Position numbers and translations under genes: made by a program. From the NCBI GenBank assembly GCA_025331125.1, contig JAOALB010000090.1, forward strand, positions 1 to 64,000: a stretch of DNA of 64,000 nucleotides. The letters are read 5' to 3'. The notes beneath the pieces are model-generated. The model did no database searches. It was not told the origin of the DNA and was given only the letters and a program-made list of their open reading frames with translations. Positions 10,813-22,619 of the stretch are shown piece after piece (within the stretch, counting starts at the first letter, position 1; the number at the start of each line of letters is the position of its first letter). This DNA comes from Mycogone perniciosa. Its lineage: Eukaryota > Ascomycota > Sordariomycetes > Hypocreales > Hypocreaceae.

Positions 10813-13800
10813 GGTGGAGGATGGTCAAGCGAGGCGGGCCCAACAGATGTAACCAAGTATCGTAGTCTTAGGACCCGTGCTCGGCACAGGCTCAGGTGCT
10901 CGGGTCCGTGTAGAAGGCGCCCACAAGCCGGCAGATTGCACGGCGCAAAGGCGCGCGGTCTGCTGAAAAATATTACGCCGACGGTGGTTGGGACGAGGAA
11001 GAGAGACAGAGAGAGAGAGAGAGACGGCGAGGCTGAAGGGCTTCTCCTAGATTCACCTAGAGAGGAAGAATAGTGGTAGTACTAGTAGTAATAGTACTCG
11101 TAGATGGCACTGATTCGAGGCAATTCGGCCTCACTTGGTCCGTCATGTGTTGTTGTGTTGTGCGCGTATCTCGTTTCGTTCGTTGCTCTTTTTTTTCTTC
11201 ACCCTTCTCCCCTCCCAGTTAGTTGTGGCCTGTTCTCCTCTTGATTGACCGATCCGAGCCCACCAGGTACCTATCGATTGGCACAGGTTGAGGACTGATG
11301 CATGAACTTGTATGTGGGTGATGTGGGATGCGTTATGATGTGCAAGCAATGCAGACGTACAGCTTGCACCTGACGCAGATAATCCCAAGCAATGCGTGTC
11401 TCGCGTCGACAATCCAAGTTCGTCTCCAGGTTGTGCTGCTGGTGGATTAGCAGTTTGGGGCTTGGGGGGTCTGGATACTGGAGACTGGAGACTTGTCTAT
11501 CCACAGCACTCTTGTCTCCCTCCTATCGAAATGCCTGGGCTGGCGCGGATTGATGGAGACAAACCGGCCAGGGGTCCCTGAATAGATGCTAGTTAGTCGT
11601 AATTAAACAAGCGCCTGGGCCTGTGGCGGCTGCTGGAAACAGTGCAGACTGAAATAATATTACGTCGTTTGACGTGCCACCGAAGCGAAAACGAGCCCTG
11701 ACTGAATTCAGCCTCTTCGTCGCGGGGGCCTGTTTGGTGTGTTGTTTGTGGTGGTGGTGATGGTGGTGCTGGTGCTGGTGGCTGTTGTTGTCCAAGGGAA
11801 GATTGGTCGAAAAGAAAGGGTGCCTGTCACAGAAACAATCGATAACAGTGGCTGGTGTACTCCGTACAGAGAGAGAGGGGGGACTGACTGCCTTGAGCCC
11901 TCACAAGAAAGACAGACAGAGAGAAAACAGCAACAACACTGCTACTACCACTATGAGTACTCCGTACTGCTACTCGTATGTCAATTAAAAAAGGAGGTCC
12001 TCATCGTTAGTGTGTCGCCCGTCTACGAGTACTCGTAGGTACTACTCAGAGTACTACTACTCGTATCTGCCTGGTGAAGAAGAAGGGGATGACTGTCCCT
12101 CTCCCTTTAAAATACCCCCCCACTAGGACGGCCTAACAAACACCATCTGTCAAGCAACAATCCCCTCAGCGCAACCCCTGAACGGGTCAACATCCGCTTG
12201 GACCCATTACGGTTAGGCTGAAGGGGGCCCTGGCTCCAGTCTCCAGTCGCTTTAATGCAGCTAAACTTCTCTGAGAATTGGGGCGGGGCCTAATTGGTAC
12301 TAGCCACTGCCTAGCCACTGCGGATGGAACAATGAGGCTGGAGCTTTTCTCGCGTGGCAGTCAAGGGAGACTGATGACAAGTACTATCTAGAATAGTATC
12401 TGTCTGTCTCTTCTGTCACACACACGCAGTTGTGTGCACATGTCTCATCTCGTTTTTTTCTTCCATTCGCTTCATCGCGTCTTCTTTGCCTTCACCTCCA
12501 CCCACCCACCACAATTACTCGTAGGTAGCCGGGGAGGTTGGCTCTCCCTGTCAGGGGCCCCTGGAGCGGCCATGCACAAACGAGTGTCGCTCACAACAAC
12601 ATCTCTGACGATACAAAATACGGGGGGGGGGGGCATTTGGAAATTAGAGGGGGCGCCGATACCCGAGAAACGAAAGAAAGAAAAAAATACTTTTGAAAAC
12701 GCATGTGTTTGAGCTTCCAAAGGATCGTTGGTCCGCACCCCTCGGAATACTCCGGCGCGTTGACGTGACAAGCTGAGGGCCAAGGCTCTAATAAAGAGGC
12801 TCATGGAAGATTCGACACCCTAAGACACGGCGTTCAGCGACAAAAGATGGGATCGAACGAACTGAACACAGACAAACCGTCGTCCCTAATTCTATTCTAG
12901 TCCCCCACATCGTTCGTTATCTTTTTGTCGGCGACGTTTTACTATCAAGTCATTAATATTAGTACTACTACGAGTGACTCCGTAGTAGCAGTAGTACGTG
13001 CTAACCTGCTAGGCCTCGACACAGCAATCCTCGTCGTTGCGACCATCCAGACAAACAACAAACGACTCGTATTACTCCACCTCCAGCACACAGAGAAACG
13101 ATCGGAACCATCATCATGTGAGGGGGGCCAAGGGGAAAAGGGATCGCTGTCTCTTCATCTGAACCTGGACAGTAAAAGACTCATACGGAGGAGATACCCA
13201 AGAAACCCGCCTTGCATCATGTACCCCGTTTGTACGAGTACAGTCCCAGCATCGGCAGGGCGCTCGAAAAAGCAATTATGGTGGCGGACCAATGTCCTCA
13301 TTCGTTCTACCACCGCAAATTCCCGCTATTGTCTCCCCGCCACGCCGGCCCTTGAGAGTTGAGTCTCCGCGGCTCCGGGAGACCGGTTTCACGTCGCGCC
13401 ATTTCGATGAATTAATTACGGAGAAATTTTGCTGTGCGAATCAACGCGTCCAAATAAATAGACGTGAAAATATTCCGGCCCCAGGGTCACCCCACGATCC
13501 TCATCCAGAGCATCCTAGAGACTCTTGACAGACACTGCGACCCAGTATGGTGGCTATGGCATCAACTACGGAGTATTAGTAGTAATGGTAGTAGTACTAG
13601 TATCAACACTGGCGCTCTCTGGACGCTCGGCAACATCAGGTCACCACTTGATAGCTTCAGCTAGACCAGCATCGTTCCAGTCCAGCTGTTCAACGTAGTG
13701 GTAGTAGTACTACAAGGACGGAGTCGGATGCTAGAGATGCCCGTCTTCCTAATTTAGCCATCAGTTCGGAACGTTCAGGTGAATAAAATTGCTTCGCTTC

Positions 13801-13985
13801 AAAGACGACGACGGGTTTGCTTGTTTAGCTCATGGGAGACCTGACTCGTCAACGTTTGGAGACTGTCTGGCGATACCAAGCGTCGAACAGCGATGCTCGG
13901 CCATTTCTCGGATGTAGGAACAAGGCCAAAGTCACCGGTCGACTCTGAGAAATGAGAACTGATGACCAAGCCGATTGGAGGAGTA

Positions 13986-14012
13986 CACTCACTCACTCAC
14001 TCACTCACTCAC
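13986..14012 (+). repeat. (CACT)n microsatellite
   Basis: Six tandem CACT units plus CAC, uninterrupted, are seen directly in the sequence. They lie about 440 bp upstream of the eme1 start. Confidence 0.95.
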
Positions 14013-14325
14013 ATACATAATAGTCTGATTTCTTGTAGGAGTCCGGAGTATGTATCTATGTAATTGGAAAGACTAGTATTAATACTTCGTACTATTACTC
14101 CGTAGATCCGTAGAGAGTGAGGCTCACTACCAAGCCAAGTCAGATACTACAGATATTACAATCATGACAGTATTGCTATTATTAGACTTGGTTGCCTTCT
14201 CATGTATTTCTTCCTTTCTGTCACAGCCTCACTCCGTATTAAAAAAAGAATTCCAGGAAAAGCAATATTTTGGGCCAAAACTCTGGGGTGCCGAAACAGT
14301 CGACAATCCGTCTTCACCATGTCTG

Positions 14326-14349
14326 TCACGTGACTTGGCGCTTTACGCG
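14326..14349 (+). promoter_or_regulatory. Possible eme1 promoter elements: TCACGTGA and ACGCG
   Basis: The palindrome TCACGTGA (14326-14333) is an E-box type site, and ACGCG (14345-14349) matches the core of the MluI cell-cycle box bound by MBF in fungi. They lie 104-127 bp before the eme1 ATG. S-phase control of a recombination nuclease would make sense, but such short motifs also occur by chance. Confidence 0.3.
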
Positions 14350-14452
14350 CGACGCCACCTATCGCGCTTCTATCCCTAGTCCCGACCTCGACTTGACCTT
14401 CAGACCAGGCCCCATTGATCGGCCATAAGGCAGCCAACGCTGGCCTCGCATC

Positions 14453-16525
14453 ATGGCGCCTGATGTGATTGACCTCATCTCTTCAAGTCCGCCAAAGAAG
14501 CAACAAGGCCAACCCCTTGTTGCGCAAGATGGCGGGCGCTCCAAACGACCGACACTCCCTAAGCCTCAGAGCGATCACACTTCGAACCCCGCACCCTTCT
14601 ATCTCTCTGATGAGTTTGATATGACGGATGACGATGCCGATTTCCTCGGAATAGATGTAAGGAGCAGCAAGCGTCTCCGTCTGTCCGCATCACCGCTGGC
14701 CTCCGGAGCCATCACCACCAATGCGTCATCTCGTTCGACTTACAAACCTGCCACTCGACCCGTCCAGCCTCCCCTGCGCAACGTCGCATCCGAACGAACA
14801 AACAGACTAGCCTTCGATCCAATCGAATTTACTAGCTCTATTGAAGCAGAAGCGTCAGAGAGTCGACAAAATCGCCCCGTGCAAACTACAAAGAAGTCAG
14901 CTCAGCTACCTGCGCTCTTGTCAATAAGCTCAGATCCTTTCGCCAGCTCCCCTCCTCCCGCTCCCGCTCCCGCTCCTGCTTTCACTCGCAAACCAAAAAG
15001 TCCGTCCAAGAATATTGCATCTGACGAATTCTCGAATCCATTTGTCAGCTCCCCAAACGCTGCAGTTGCGGAACCAGTCAAGCCTCAAACAGAACGTAGA
15101 GCAACCTCGTTCGATGTTGCCAAGCATGGGGCCCCTCGACGTTGGAATGACTGGGATCCCATCTCAAGTTCTGCGCCAGAGCCATCTCCTCGCAGACCTT
15201 CTCCCAAGACTACAGTCGCCAGACCAACTGTCATTAACATTGACTCTGATTCGCAAGATGGGTCCGACGATGACGAGTTTCCAGACATTGCCAACTTTGA
15301 TGTCACCAAGTTCAGGCCTCGACCTCGTCCCCCCCTTCGACACTCGCACAGCGAAATAGTCCCCTCGAAAACCCGGCCGAAGTCTACAAACACAACTACT
15401 ACGAAGAAGACGGTCGAACAAAGAGCTCGCGAGCGAGAAACCCGAACGGCTGAAAAGGCTGTAGAAAAGGAACGAAAGCGTCAAGAGAAGGAGCTTGTCA
15501 AAGAAGCCAAAGCACGTGAAAAGGAACGCGTTGTAGCATTGGCAGAGGTGAACAAGATTCGCACCGATAAGAAAGTCTCCACTCCAGAGATGATTGTCCT
15601 AACGCCCTCGAACATCGATCCCGGTCTGAAGGTGCAGGTAGAGACTTTGCTGGACGGACTTAATGTGGAACACACCTCCTGGGAATGCCCCGTGGGAAAT
15701 GCCTTCAAGTGGCGAAGAAAAGTGACGAGTCGGTTCGATGAAGAGATGGGCCGTTGGGAACCCATACCTCTACAGACCAAAACGGAGAATCATGCCCTAA
15801 TTATTCTTGCTGCTGATGAATTGGTCGACTTGGCTATCAACAATGGACTGGACTCCAATGTCAATCAGACGAAAGGATATTTCCCTGGCCATGAGATCAT
15901 ATACATCCTCGAAGGCATGACGGCATGGATGCGCAAGAACCGCAACATCCGGAATCGCCAATTCGCATCTGGCGTTCGTTCCCAGGGTGTTTCCTCCGAT
16001 GCAGCAGCCCCTTCACGAGGTCGGCGCAGAAACAACGCCGCCAGTCAGGAGCACATATCCGAGGATCTCATCGAGGATGCTATGCTACGGTTGCAGGTAG
16101 AGCACGATGTGCTGATCCATCACACGGCTGCTCCTCTCGAGACTGCCCAATGGATCGTCGCGTTTACGCAGCATATATCTACTATTCCGTACAAGAAGCA
16201 ACGAGACCAGGCCACTGCCACCGCTGGCTTCTGCATGGAGAGCGGCCAAGTCAGGACAGGCGACGACACCAAGGACACGTATGTGAGGATGCTGCAGGAG
16301 ATTGCACGAGTGACAGCGCCGATTGCCTATGGCATTGCGGCAGAGTTTGACAGTGTGAGCAAGTTGGTGGATGGGTTAGAAAACGGTGGTCCTGGTACAC
16401 TGGAGGGCTTGAGGAAGAGCGCGAATAAAGATGGGGCGTTGTCGGATCGAACGGTAGGTCAGGCTGTGAGTAGACGCATCTTCAAAGTGTTCACAGGGAG
16501 AGATGAGATAAGTACAGATGTATGA
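14453..16525 (+). CDS. eme1: Crossover junction endonuclease subunit Eme1 (690 aa)
   Basis: Single-exon gene for the regulatory partner of the Mus81 structure-specific nuclease, which cuts branched recombination and stalled-fork intermediates in the nucleus. The N-terminus starts MAPDVIDLISSSPPKK, a SUMO-interaction-like VIDLISSS stretch typical of fungal Eme1, followed by about 350 disordered residues rich in Ser, Pro and Arg with a second acidic VINIDSDSQDGSDDDE. A highly charged Lys/Glu/Arg helix (about 318-370) precedes the ERCC4-type nuclease-fold domain (about 378-560), which includes EMIVLTPSNIDPGL and GYFPGHEIIYILEGM. The Mus81-type ERKxxxD catalytic motif is absent, as expected for Eme1. 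The C-terminal helix-hairpin-helix part follows (ARVTAPIAYGIAAEFDSV). The ATG at 14453 opens the conserved N-terminal motif. Confidence 0.88.
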   Translation: MAPDVIDLISSSPPKKQQGQPLVAQDGGRSKRPTLPKPQSDHTSNPAPFYLSDEFDMTDDDADFLGIDVRSSKRLRLSASPLASGAITTNASSRSTYKPATRPVQPPLRNVASERTNRLAFDPIEFTSSIEAEASESRQNRPVQTTKKSAQLPALLSISSDPFASSPPPAPAPAPAFTRKPKSPSKNIASDEFSNPFVSSPNAAVAEPVKPQTERRATSFDVAKHGAPRRWNDWDPISSSAPEPSPRRPSPKTTVARPTVINIDSDSQDGSDDDEFPDIANFDVTKFRPRPRPPLRHSHSEIVPSKTRPKSTNTTTTKKTVEQRARERETRTAEKAVEKERKRQEKELVKEAKAREKERVVALAEVNKIRTDKKVSTPEMIVLTPSNIDPGLKVQVETLLDGLNVEHTSWECPVGNAFKWRRKVTSRFDEEMGRWEPIPLQTKTENHALIILAADELVDLAINNGLDSNVNQTKGYFPGHEIIYILEGMTAWMRKNRNIRNRQFASGVRSQGVSSDAAAPSRGRRRNNAASQEHISEDLIEDAMLRLQVEHDVLIHHTAAPLETAQWIVAFTQHISTIPYKKQRDQATATAGFCMESGQVRTGDDTKDTYVRMLQEIARVTAPIAYGIAAEFDSVSKLVDGLENGGPGTLEGLRKSANKDGALSDRTVGQAVSRRIFKVFTGRDEISTDV

Positions 16526-16873
16526 CCACGAAACGACTCGATGTATTGCACGGCATTAGAATATCATTTATTCAATCAAATCAGATCTATTATCGAATCC
16601 ATTCACCTTTGTCTACGAACTCGGCGAAAACAAACAAGGTCCTGAAGAAGTCTCAGTCAGCATCGTGAAACCACAAGATGATAAAAAAGAACGGGTTGGA
16701 CAGTGTAAATAGTGTCAGACAGCGGTTGGACTAAAGTTGTATCCACATAATATTTCGGAACAGGTCTGTGAATCTTTCGGTCTCATCATAGTAAAGAAGA
16801 ATTGCAGTAAAAGTATGAAAATTTGAAACGTACCATAGTTGCCAAAGAATCAGCGAGATGTTACTCACCCGTG
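16526..16873. other. Intergenic region between convergent genes
   Basis: About 350 AT-rich bases between the ends of eme1 and the histidine phosphatase gene, probably 3' untranslated DNA. A GTGAGT just after the phosphatase stop could mark a 3'-UTR intron. Nothing else was seen. Confidence 0.4.
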
Positions 16874-17656
16874 TCAGCCTTTCGGCGCTGCAGGAAAGAA
16901 CGATGTCAGGGTCTGTTGTTTATCATCATATGCAGTACTGCCAATGCCACCACGGGTCTTTTTCAGATCCTTGAGGTGAGTTACGCAGTTGACCTGCTTG
17001 ATGTGCAGCTTGAAGGCCACCGACTGGGGATTAGCAGGCCCTGGAGCAAGGGACACAAGGCATTCAAGATACCCAGTGTTGTCCCAGAAGGGGGGAGCAA
17101 GCAGCGATCCCGCAGCACTGGGATTGGGATCGACGGTGATGCCGCCTCGGCCAACTCGTTCGCAAAGGGCCTTGTAGAGAACACCGAGGATAATGCCGTG
17201 AGCAACAACCGCGCAGCCAGAGGATGCGGCAGACTGAGTCTGCAACAACAGGGGGACTAGCTGCTCGTTCAAGAAGCTGTCCATCCGTGCCTCCATCGAC
17301 TCTGCAGTCTCGGCATCACAGGCGCGTTGCCTGATCTCAGATGTACCCCTCGAGTAACCGAACTTGACACCCTCATTGCTACCAAAGTCCTTCTCCCGCA
17401 GAGCAGCCAACTGTACGACGGGAGCATCCACGGAATGCACATGACTCTGGTCCGAAGCAATCGCCTCGGCGGTCCTTACAGCTCGCTGGAGATTGGACGA
17501 GAAGATGTACTTCAGCGTAGTCTTCTCTGCAAGATGGGACGCGAGTCGGCGAGCTTGAAGGATGCCGTGCGAAGTCAAGGCTGAGTCTCGAGATCCCGCG
17601 TACAGGCCAGCGACGTTGTCGACGGTTTCGCCATGGCGGATGAGGAAGAGGTGCAT
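16874..17656 (-). CDS. Histidine phosphatase (phosphoglycerate-mutase-like) with PIP-box-like tail (260 aa)
   Basis: Single-exon gene. The N-terminus MHLFLIRHGETVDNVAGLYAG holds the RHGE motif with the phosphorylated histidine. A second conserved block is REKDFGSNEG, and the partner histidine lies in VVAHGIILGVL. This is the histidine phosphatase superfamily (broad-specificity or fructose-2,6-bisphosphatase-like); the substrate is unknown. The frame is open up to 17839, but the start is placed at 17656 because family members begin right at the strand before RHG, and the upstream residues are basic and unlike the family. The C-terminus ends with the stretch QQTLTSFF, matching the PCNA-binding consensus Q-x-x-L-x-x-F-F. 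The gene converges on eme1. No introns are needed. Confidence 0.8.
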   Translation of the reverse strand: MHLFLIRHGETVDNVAGLYAGSRDSALTSHGILQARRLASHLAEKTTLKYIFSSNLQRAVRTAEAIASDQSHVHSVDAPVVQLAALREKDFGSNEGVKFGYSRGTSEIRQRACDAETAESMEARMDSFLNEQLVPLLLQTQSAASSGCAVVAHGIILGVLYKALCERVGRGGITVDPNPSAAGSLLAPPFWDNTGYLECLVSLAPGPANPQSVAFKLHIKQVNCVTHLKDLKKTRGGIGSTAYDDKQQTLTSFFPAAPKG

Positions 17657-18053
17657 GGTTGGGATTGAGGTGGTAACAGACAGCTTCGGAGCGTGATGCT
17701 CCACGTCATGGAGGTGAGGACGGTGCTGTCTTGTCGGCCATGCTTTCTTGGGGCTCTGGAGAAGAGGGAATAATATCAGAGTGAAGTAAATAGGAAGAAG
17801 TTTTTTTTTCCAGTGGAATGGGCATCGCTTTAAATACATTTATAGGGTGTGATGCATAAATGCATTAATCGGGGTTATGGCCCACTGCAACTGGGTTGGC
17901 CTCCTGAATATTTGCTACCCAAGACTACCCTACAATATCTTGAGGTTGGGGGTTTTCTTGCATCACTTTATTTATTGGTTTCAATCTAGTGCTGTATGCA
18001 AGTTTAGAAAAAAGAGCAGGCTTAATGTATATGTGTAAACACTTCTTACACCC

Positions 18054-21000
18054 CTAAGTGGCCTTTTTCCTCCTAGCCAAAAGACTCTTGAACGGATTTT
18101 TGGCCCTGAACCTGAACCATGTGGCAATATAAATGACTGCATAGTTAAAGGCAATAAAACCACAGAAAATGCCAAAGTCCCTCCAAATATGTGCATACTC
18201 AATATTAAAGCCCCGGCCAAACTCATCGCCTGTTGCATACTGACAGAACTCGCACAGCCCATCTGCACCAGTCTGGACATAGCCACCAGTCTGGCTGATA
18301 TACTGGCTGACATAGCTCTCGCACGTCTGGCCGGGTGGTGGGCTGAACCTGGCGAACTCGCTCTCGTCGCATCTGACGGGGTGATCATGGATTGTCGCGC
18401 CGAGGAACGCTTCTATGAGGTAGTGGAATGGCGACAGCCAGTACATCCAGCTTCGCCAGAACGTGGGCAGCTGGGCAAACGGCACGACGACACCACAGAA
18501 GCTCACGACGAAGAGGAAGAAGATGGGCACGAGCAGAGATGCTAGGAGCTCGTTGGGTGCAAACGCTGCGATTGCCTGTCCGAAGCTGACGTAGTACAGC
18601 TCAAAGAGGAGGATGAGCAAAAAGCAAAAGCCAGAGGTGAAGGCAGACACGCGGGTTCCAAATATTCCCCACCACCAGCAGCAAAAGTAAATCCCTCCCG
18701 CGACGATGGCATACGGAATCTCGACGACGACAGCTGAGGTAACCCACGCGAACCAAGAGTAGATCTTGGCCTTGTTCTCACGCGACTGGAATATGTTTCG
18801 CGAGTGGAGAAACACGGGCTGAAGCTGCTGGATCAGGGGCGGGGAGATAGTGAGGGTCATGAAGATGGAGAAAAGGCGGTTCTGGTAGTCGATGGTCGTG
18901 TAGCTGAGACGCCAAAAGGTGAAGCAGTTGAAGAGACCGGTGAGAATGTGCAGCATGAACTTGCCGACGATGTAGTTGGGCGAGCGCCAGTACGATATGA
19001 ACGCTCGCTTGACGACAGCAAGGGTTTGTTGAGATAGCGGGGACGCATACTCTCTGTCGTCTTTGAGGTTCTGGGACAGTTCTACGCTCTGACGCGTGGC
19101 GATCATGTCTTCGATTTCGTGAGAACGTGTGTCGTGCGCTGAGGATGCCGCCCATACATCTGCCCAATCCTGGCCGTGGTAGTTTGGATCTCCTGCACCG
19201 ATGGCCTCCAGCATGTACTCTGCAGGGTTTGCATCCGGCAGACATCTGTGAGCACCATGGGATTCAAAATATCGGATCAAATCCTGACTGTCCTTGCCCA
19301 AGGGCCCGTGATACACCACGCGGCCGCCAGACTTGAGCAACAGGAGCTCGTCAAAGTGTTCAAAGAGCACAGCCGACGGTTGATGAATCGTACACAACAC
19401 GGCCTGACCCGCATCGGCAAGCTTTCGCAGAAACCGCACAATATTAAACGCGGCACCAGAGTCAAGCCCGGACGTGGGCTCATCGAGGAACATGAGTAAT
19501 TCTGGCTTCGAAGCCAGCTCGACTCCAATGGTCAACCTCTTGCGCTGTTCCTGGTTCAAGCCTTCGCCAACTTGGCCAATAGTGGCACCGGCAATGTCTC
19601 GCATCTCGAGCAACTCGATGATTGTCTCGCAATACGCAAGCTTTTCCTCCCTGGGAACCTCTCGAGGCTGGCGGAGGAGGGCAGAGAATTGCAGCGCCTC
19701 ACGAACGGTTGCGGTAGGCTCATGGACGTCCATCTGTTCGGCGAACCCAGTGGCCCGCTGGAACGACTTGGGCAGCGGCCGGCCATCTATCAGAAAATCG
19801 CCCGTTATAGTTCCAAAGTTGAGTCGTTGTGCAAGAGCGTTGAGCAAAGTTGTTTTCCCGGCACCTAAATCAACAAGTTAGCGCGTTCTAGAGCCTCTAA
19901 TAAGGGGGAGATGTCTGGGTCGGTCCACGTTACCTGAGGCGCCCATGAGAGCAGTGAGCCTTCCAGGACGAACGTAGCCTTGAACGTCTTGCAGCAGTTT
20001 TCTTTGTCCCTTTTCATATGGTATCGTGTAATTAATTTTGCGAAACGTAAACACCGTCTCATTTTTGGCAAGTTTTGGACCCTCACTTTGGTCGTCGTGC
20101 TGCTCGGGATCCCGGCTCTCGTCACCCATAACCGGAGTTGTGTGAGCCACCAGGCCCGACTCTTCGTCTTTTCCCAGATCCTTGCCACGATTTTCGATGG
20201 ACGACTCTACACTTTTTGGGACCTGGCCCCTCTTGAAGACAGTAATTGCTCCTCCACCAGCGTTTGGCTTCATGATCTCCATTCCCAGGACCGTCAGGCA
20301 GACGAAAAAAATGAAGAAGGCCCACAAGAAGCCAAAGTTACGCCAAAGATGCGACCTCCTATATGAAAAGGCTTCATCTATGTATGCTGCGCCTTCGACA
20401 GACAACTCGCCGGGTCTACCGCCTTGAAGAGTGCAAGATTGGTGTTGTGGAGACACTCCCGGGCCCTGAGGCACCAGATACGGAGGGACGCACTCAAGAT
20501 CCAGTCCTGTAAACTCGTTGGCCATAAGACACTCAAATCCATACTGAATCCAATTGATCCACCGAAGCCAGCTGAACCACGGATGCATCGAGCCTGGAGG
20601 AATCAAGTAGCCGGTGTATACGATGAGAATCTGAACTGAGATGCCTGTAAAGCGTGTCGCCTCGTCCATGGTTGGACAAAAAGCAGCAATTGCCCGGAAG
20701 AAAGCATAGGTAATCATGGTGACGAGCCATAGGATTAGCGTGGTGATGAAGTATTGAGACGCCGTCCGCGCCAGATGAGCCATGAAATAGATGATTGTGT
20801 TGAAGAGAAACACCTGAATGAAGACCGAGGGAACGTCAACCACGGTCTGCGCGATGGCGTAGGCAGCAGGACGGTAGAATGAAAACGACTTGTGCTTGAG
20901 CATGATAGGCTTTGAAGAGAACGCCGCCGTCATCTCGGCGAGTGCTAGCAAGGCGTTGAATAACAAGAGGAAGAAGAGTGTACCACCGCGAGGAAAGGCG

Positions 21001-22619
21001 CCTGCTGCTGTCGCAGGCAAGTTATAGAAGAGACTGCCTACGATAAGGCCTTGGAACAACAGACCGCCCCATTTGCCAAAGAGAGATGCCCGATCGCCAA
21101 TAATGATGAGAAACTGGCGCTTAGTACAGGTGATGACTTGCTGGTGGAATGAGAGCGTGTAATTCCTCTCAGCCGTCTTCTTGGACAGGTATGCGGCTCG
21201 CTCCTCAATTTGCTGCCCCAAATGCTTCTCGAAGTCCTCCATGTCCTCGATATTCTCCTTGTAAATGTAGCTCTTTCTGTAGGCATCGAAGAATTCCCCT
21301 GGAGACCGCGGAATGCGCTGTTCCCACCCGGGGCGAATGCTGCGTTCATGTTCATCACTGACGGATGTTAAAAAGTCGGCGGTTGTCCATCGTCCTGGAC
21401 AGTCAAATCCAAGGTCTAGGAAGTATTGCTTTGATTTCTCCGCAGGGCCAAAGTAGAGGCATTTGCCTTCATCAATGAGCAGCACCTTGTCTGCCAGTTC
21501 GAAGAGTGACTCTCCTGCCTGGTAGAGCGAGACAGCAGTGGTTGTGTTAGCCATGTTGGTCATGGCTCGGATTGACCTCACATACTCCAAGGCCGTACTG
21601 GCATCCAGTCCTTTACTGGAGTTGTCCCATCCCTGTACCGAAGCCCGGGTAATCATGGCTTCTGCGATGCTCACACGCTTCCTTTCACCGCCAGACACAC
21701 CACGTATAAACTCATTTCCTACTTTGGTGCCGAGGGTATGCTCGATCCAGAAGAGTTTTGTGACCACCCTGAGAAACTCCTTGACGTATTCCTGGCGTGT
21801 TTCACCCTCAAGTCTGGACTCCTTCCCAGGCGTGCGGGTCTGAAGTGCAAACGACAAAGTCCTCCGTACCGACAGCGTGGCGTAGTGTAAGTCATCCTCG
21901 GGGTTATAAATGACTTCCCCGCGAAAGTGCTTTGCCATTTCCTTGGCGTCAGTGCCTCCATAGAGTACATCTCCTTCCACAGCTTCAAATCCGGCGCGCT
22001 GGTTACAAAATGCCTTGAGAAACGTTGTGCATCCCGACCCGGGGCGACCCAGGACAAGAAGCAGTTCACCAGGCCGAACACAGCCATTGAAATGACTGAT
22101 GAGCTCCCTCACAGGAGGCTTTGCGGAAGTAGCTTTTGGGCCCCTTATGAACAGGCTCTTGATGGTCCTTGGGAGACCTAAGAAGATGTCGCCTACGGTA
22201 GGCTGAAGACTCGCACCTAGCCCGATCCCTTTCACAGTGAGATCGCGGAAAATCACGCCGCTATGCCGTGTGTGATCTTCTTCGCTGTGTTCTTGTCTTG
22301 CATGACCAAACATGCGAGACATCAGGCGCTCAACCTCCTGTGACTCCTCCTCCTGCTCAGCGGCAGATAAGCCGGTCGCATTTGTTCGACGTCGGGAAAG
22401 GACCCTGAACAGATCATCTTCCGTCTGGATAGTTCGTCTCCTCTTTAGCTGCGGGGTCCCAGTTGGGGCACGCTCTATTCTGATAGGGGCATGAGTTGGT
22501 GCATCATGACTATCTTCGAGATGGCGTTCGCCTGAGAGAGCGCTGTCAGTGCTGGCCGATGAAGTCGATTGTGGCGTCTCCGATCTATCAGGCTCTGCCG
22601 AAACCGTTTTCTCGTCCAT
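18054..22619 (-). CDS. Full-length PDR-type ABCG multidrug transporter (1498 aa)
   Basis: Two exons, 19934-22619 and 18054-19864, with a 69-nt intron (19865-19933) splitting the second Walker A; joined length is 4497 nt. The order is NBD1-TMD1-NBD2-TMD2, the reverse layout of fungal pleiotropic drug resistance pumps (Cdr1/Pdr5 type). NBD1 has the degenerate Walker A GRPGSGCTTFLKA, with Cys for Lys, and the signature VSGGERKRVSIAEA. NBD2 has GASGAGKTTLLNAL and Walker B LLMFLDEPTSGLDS, but a weak signature LNQEQRKRLTIG. This asymmetry is normal for the class. Two groups of about six membrane segments follow the NBDs. It should sit in the plasma membrane and export hydrophobic compounds. An upstream in-frame ATG at 22664 would add 15 residues; 22619 (MDEKTVSAEP) was preferred as the usual acidic start. 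It is oriented away from the PKS/NRPS cluster, so membership is open. Confidence 0.88.

Larger units (their letters stand above)
10813..14452. other. Long gene-free divergent region with simple repeats
   Basis: This lies between the divergent kinesin and eme1 genes. At 3.6 kb it is the longest gene-free stretch in the window. It contains a GA run (about 11008-11024), a GGT/GCT-rich run (about 11749-11782), a G run (about 12622-12630), many GTA/TAC triplet tracts (about 11080-11105, 12026-12065, 12958-13000, 13572-13607, 13694-13712) and two copies of TACTCCGTAC. The open frames are low-complexity and unlike proteins. It could hold long 5' leaders or a non-coding RNA, but no sign of either is specific. 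Confidence 0.5.

Noticed and set aside
11739..13664. Several open frames of 60-145 codons in the long divergent region
   Set aside because: Low-complexity translations of microsatellites and triplet tracts; no conserved motif and no plausible splicing into a longer product.
13986..14012. CACT repeat as a CRISPR-like or telomeric array
   Set aside because: No spacers and not a telomere unit; it is a plain microsatellite in a eukaryotic genome.
17657..17839. Upstream extension of the histidine phosphatase to an earlier start
   Set aside because: The added residues are not family-like, and the conserved core starts right at Met 17656.
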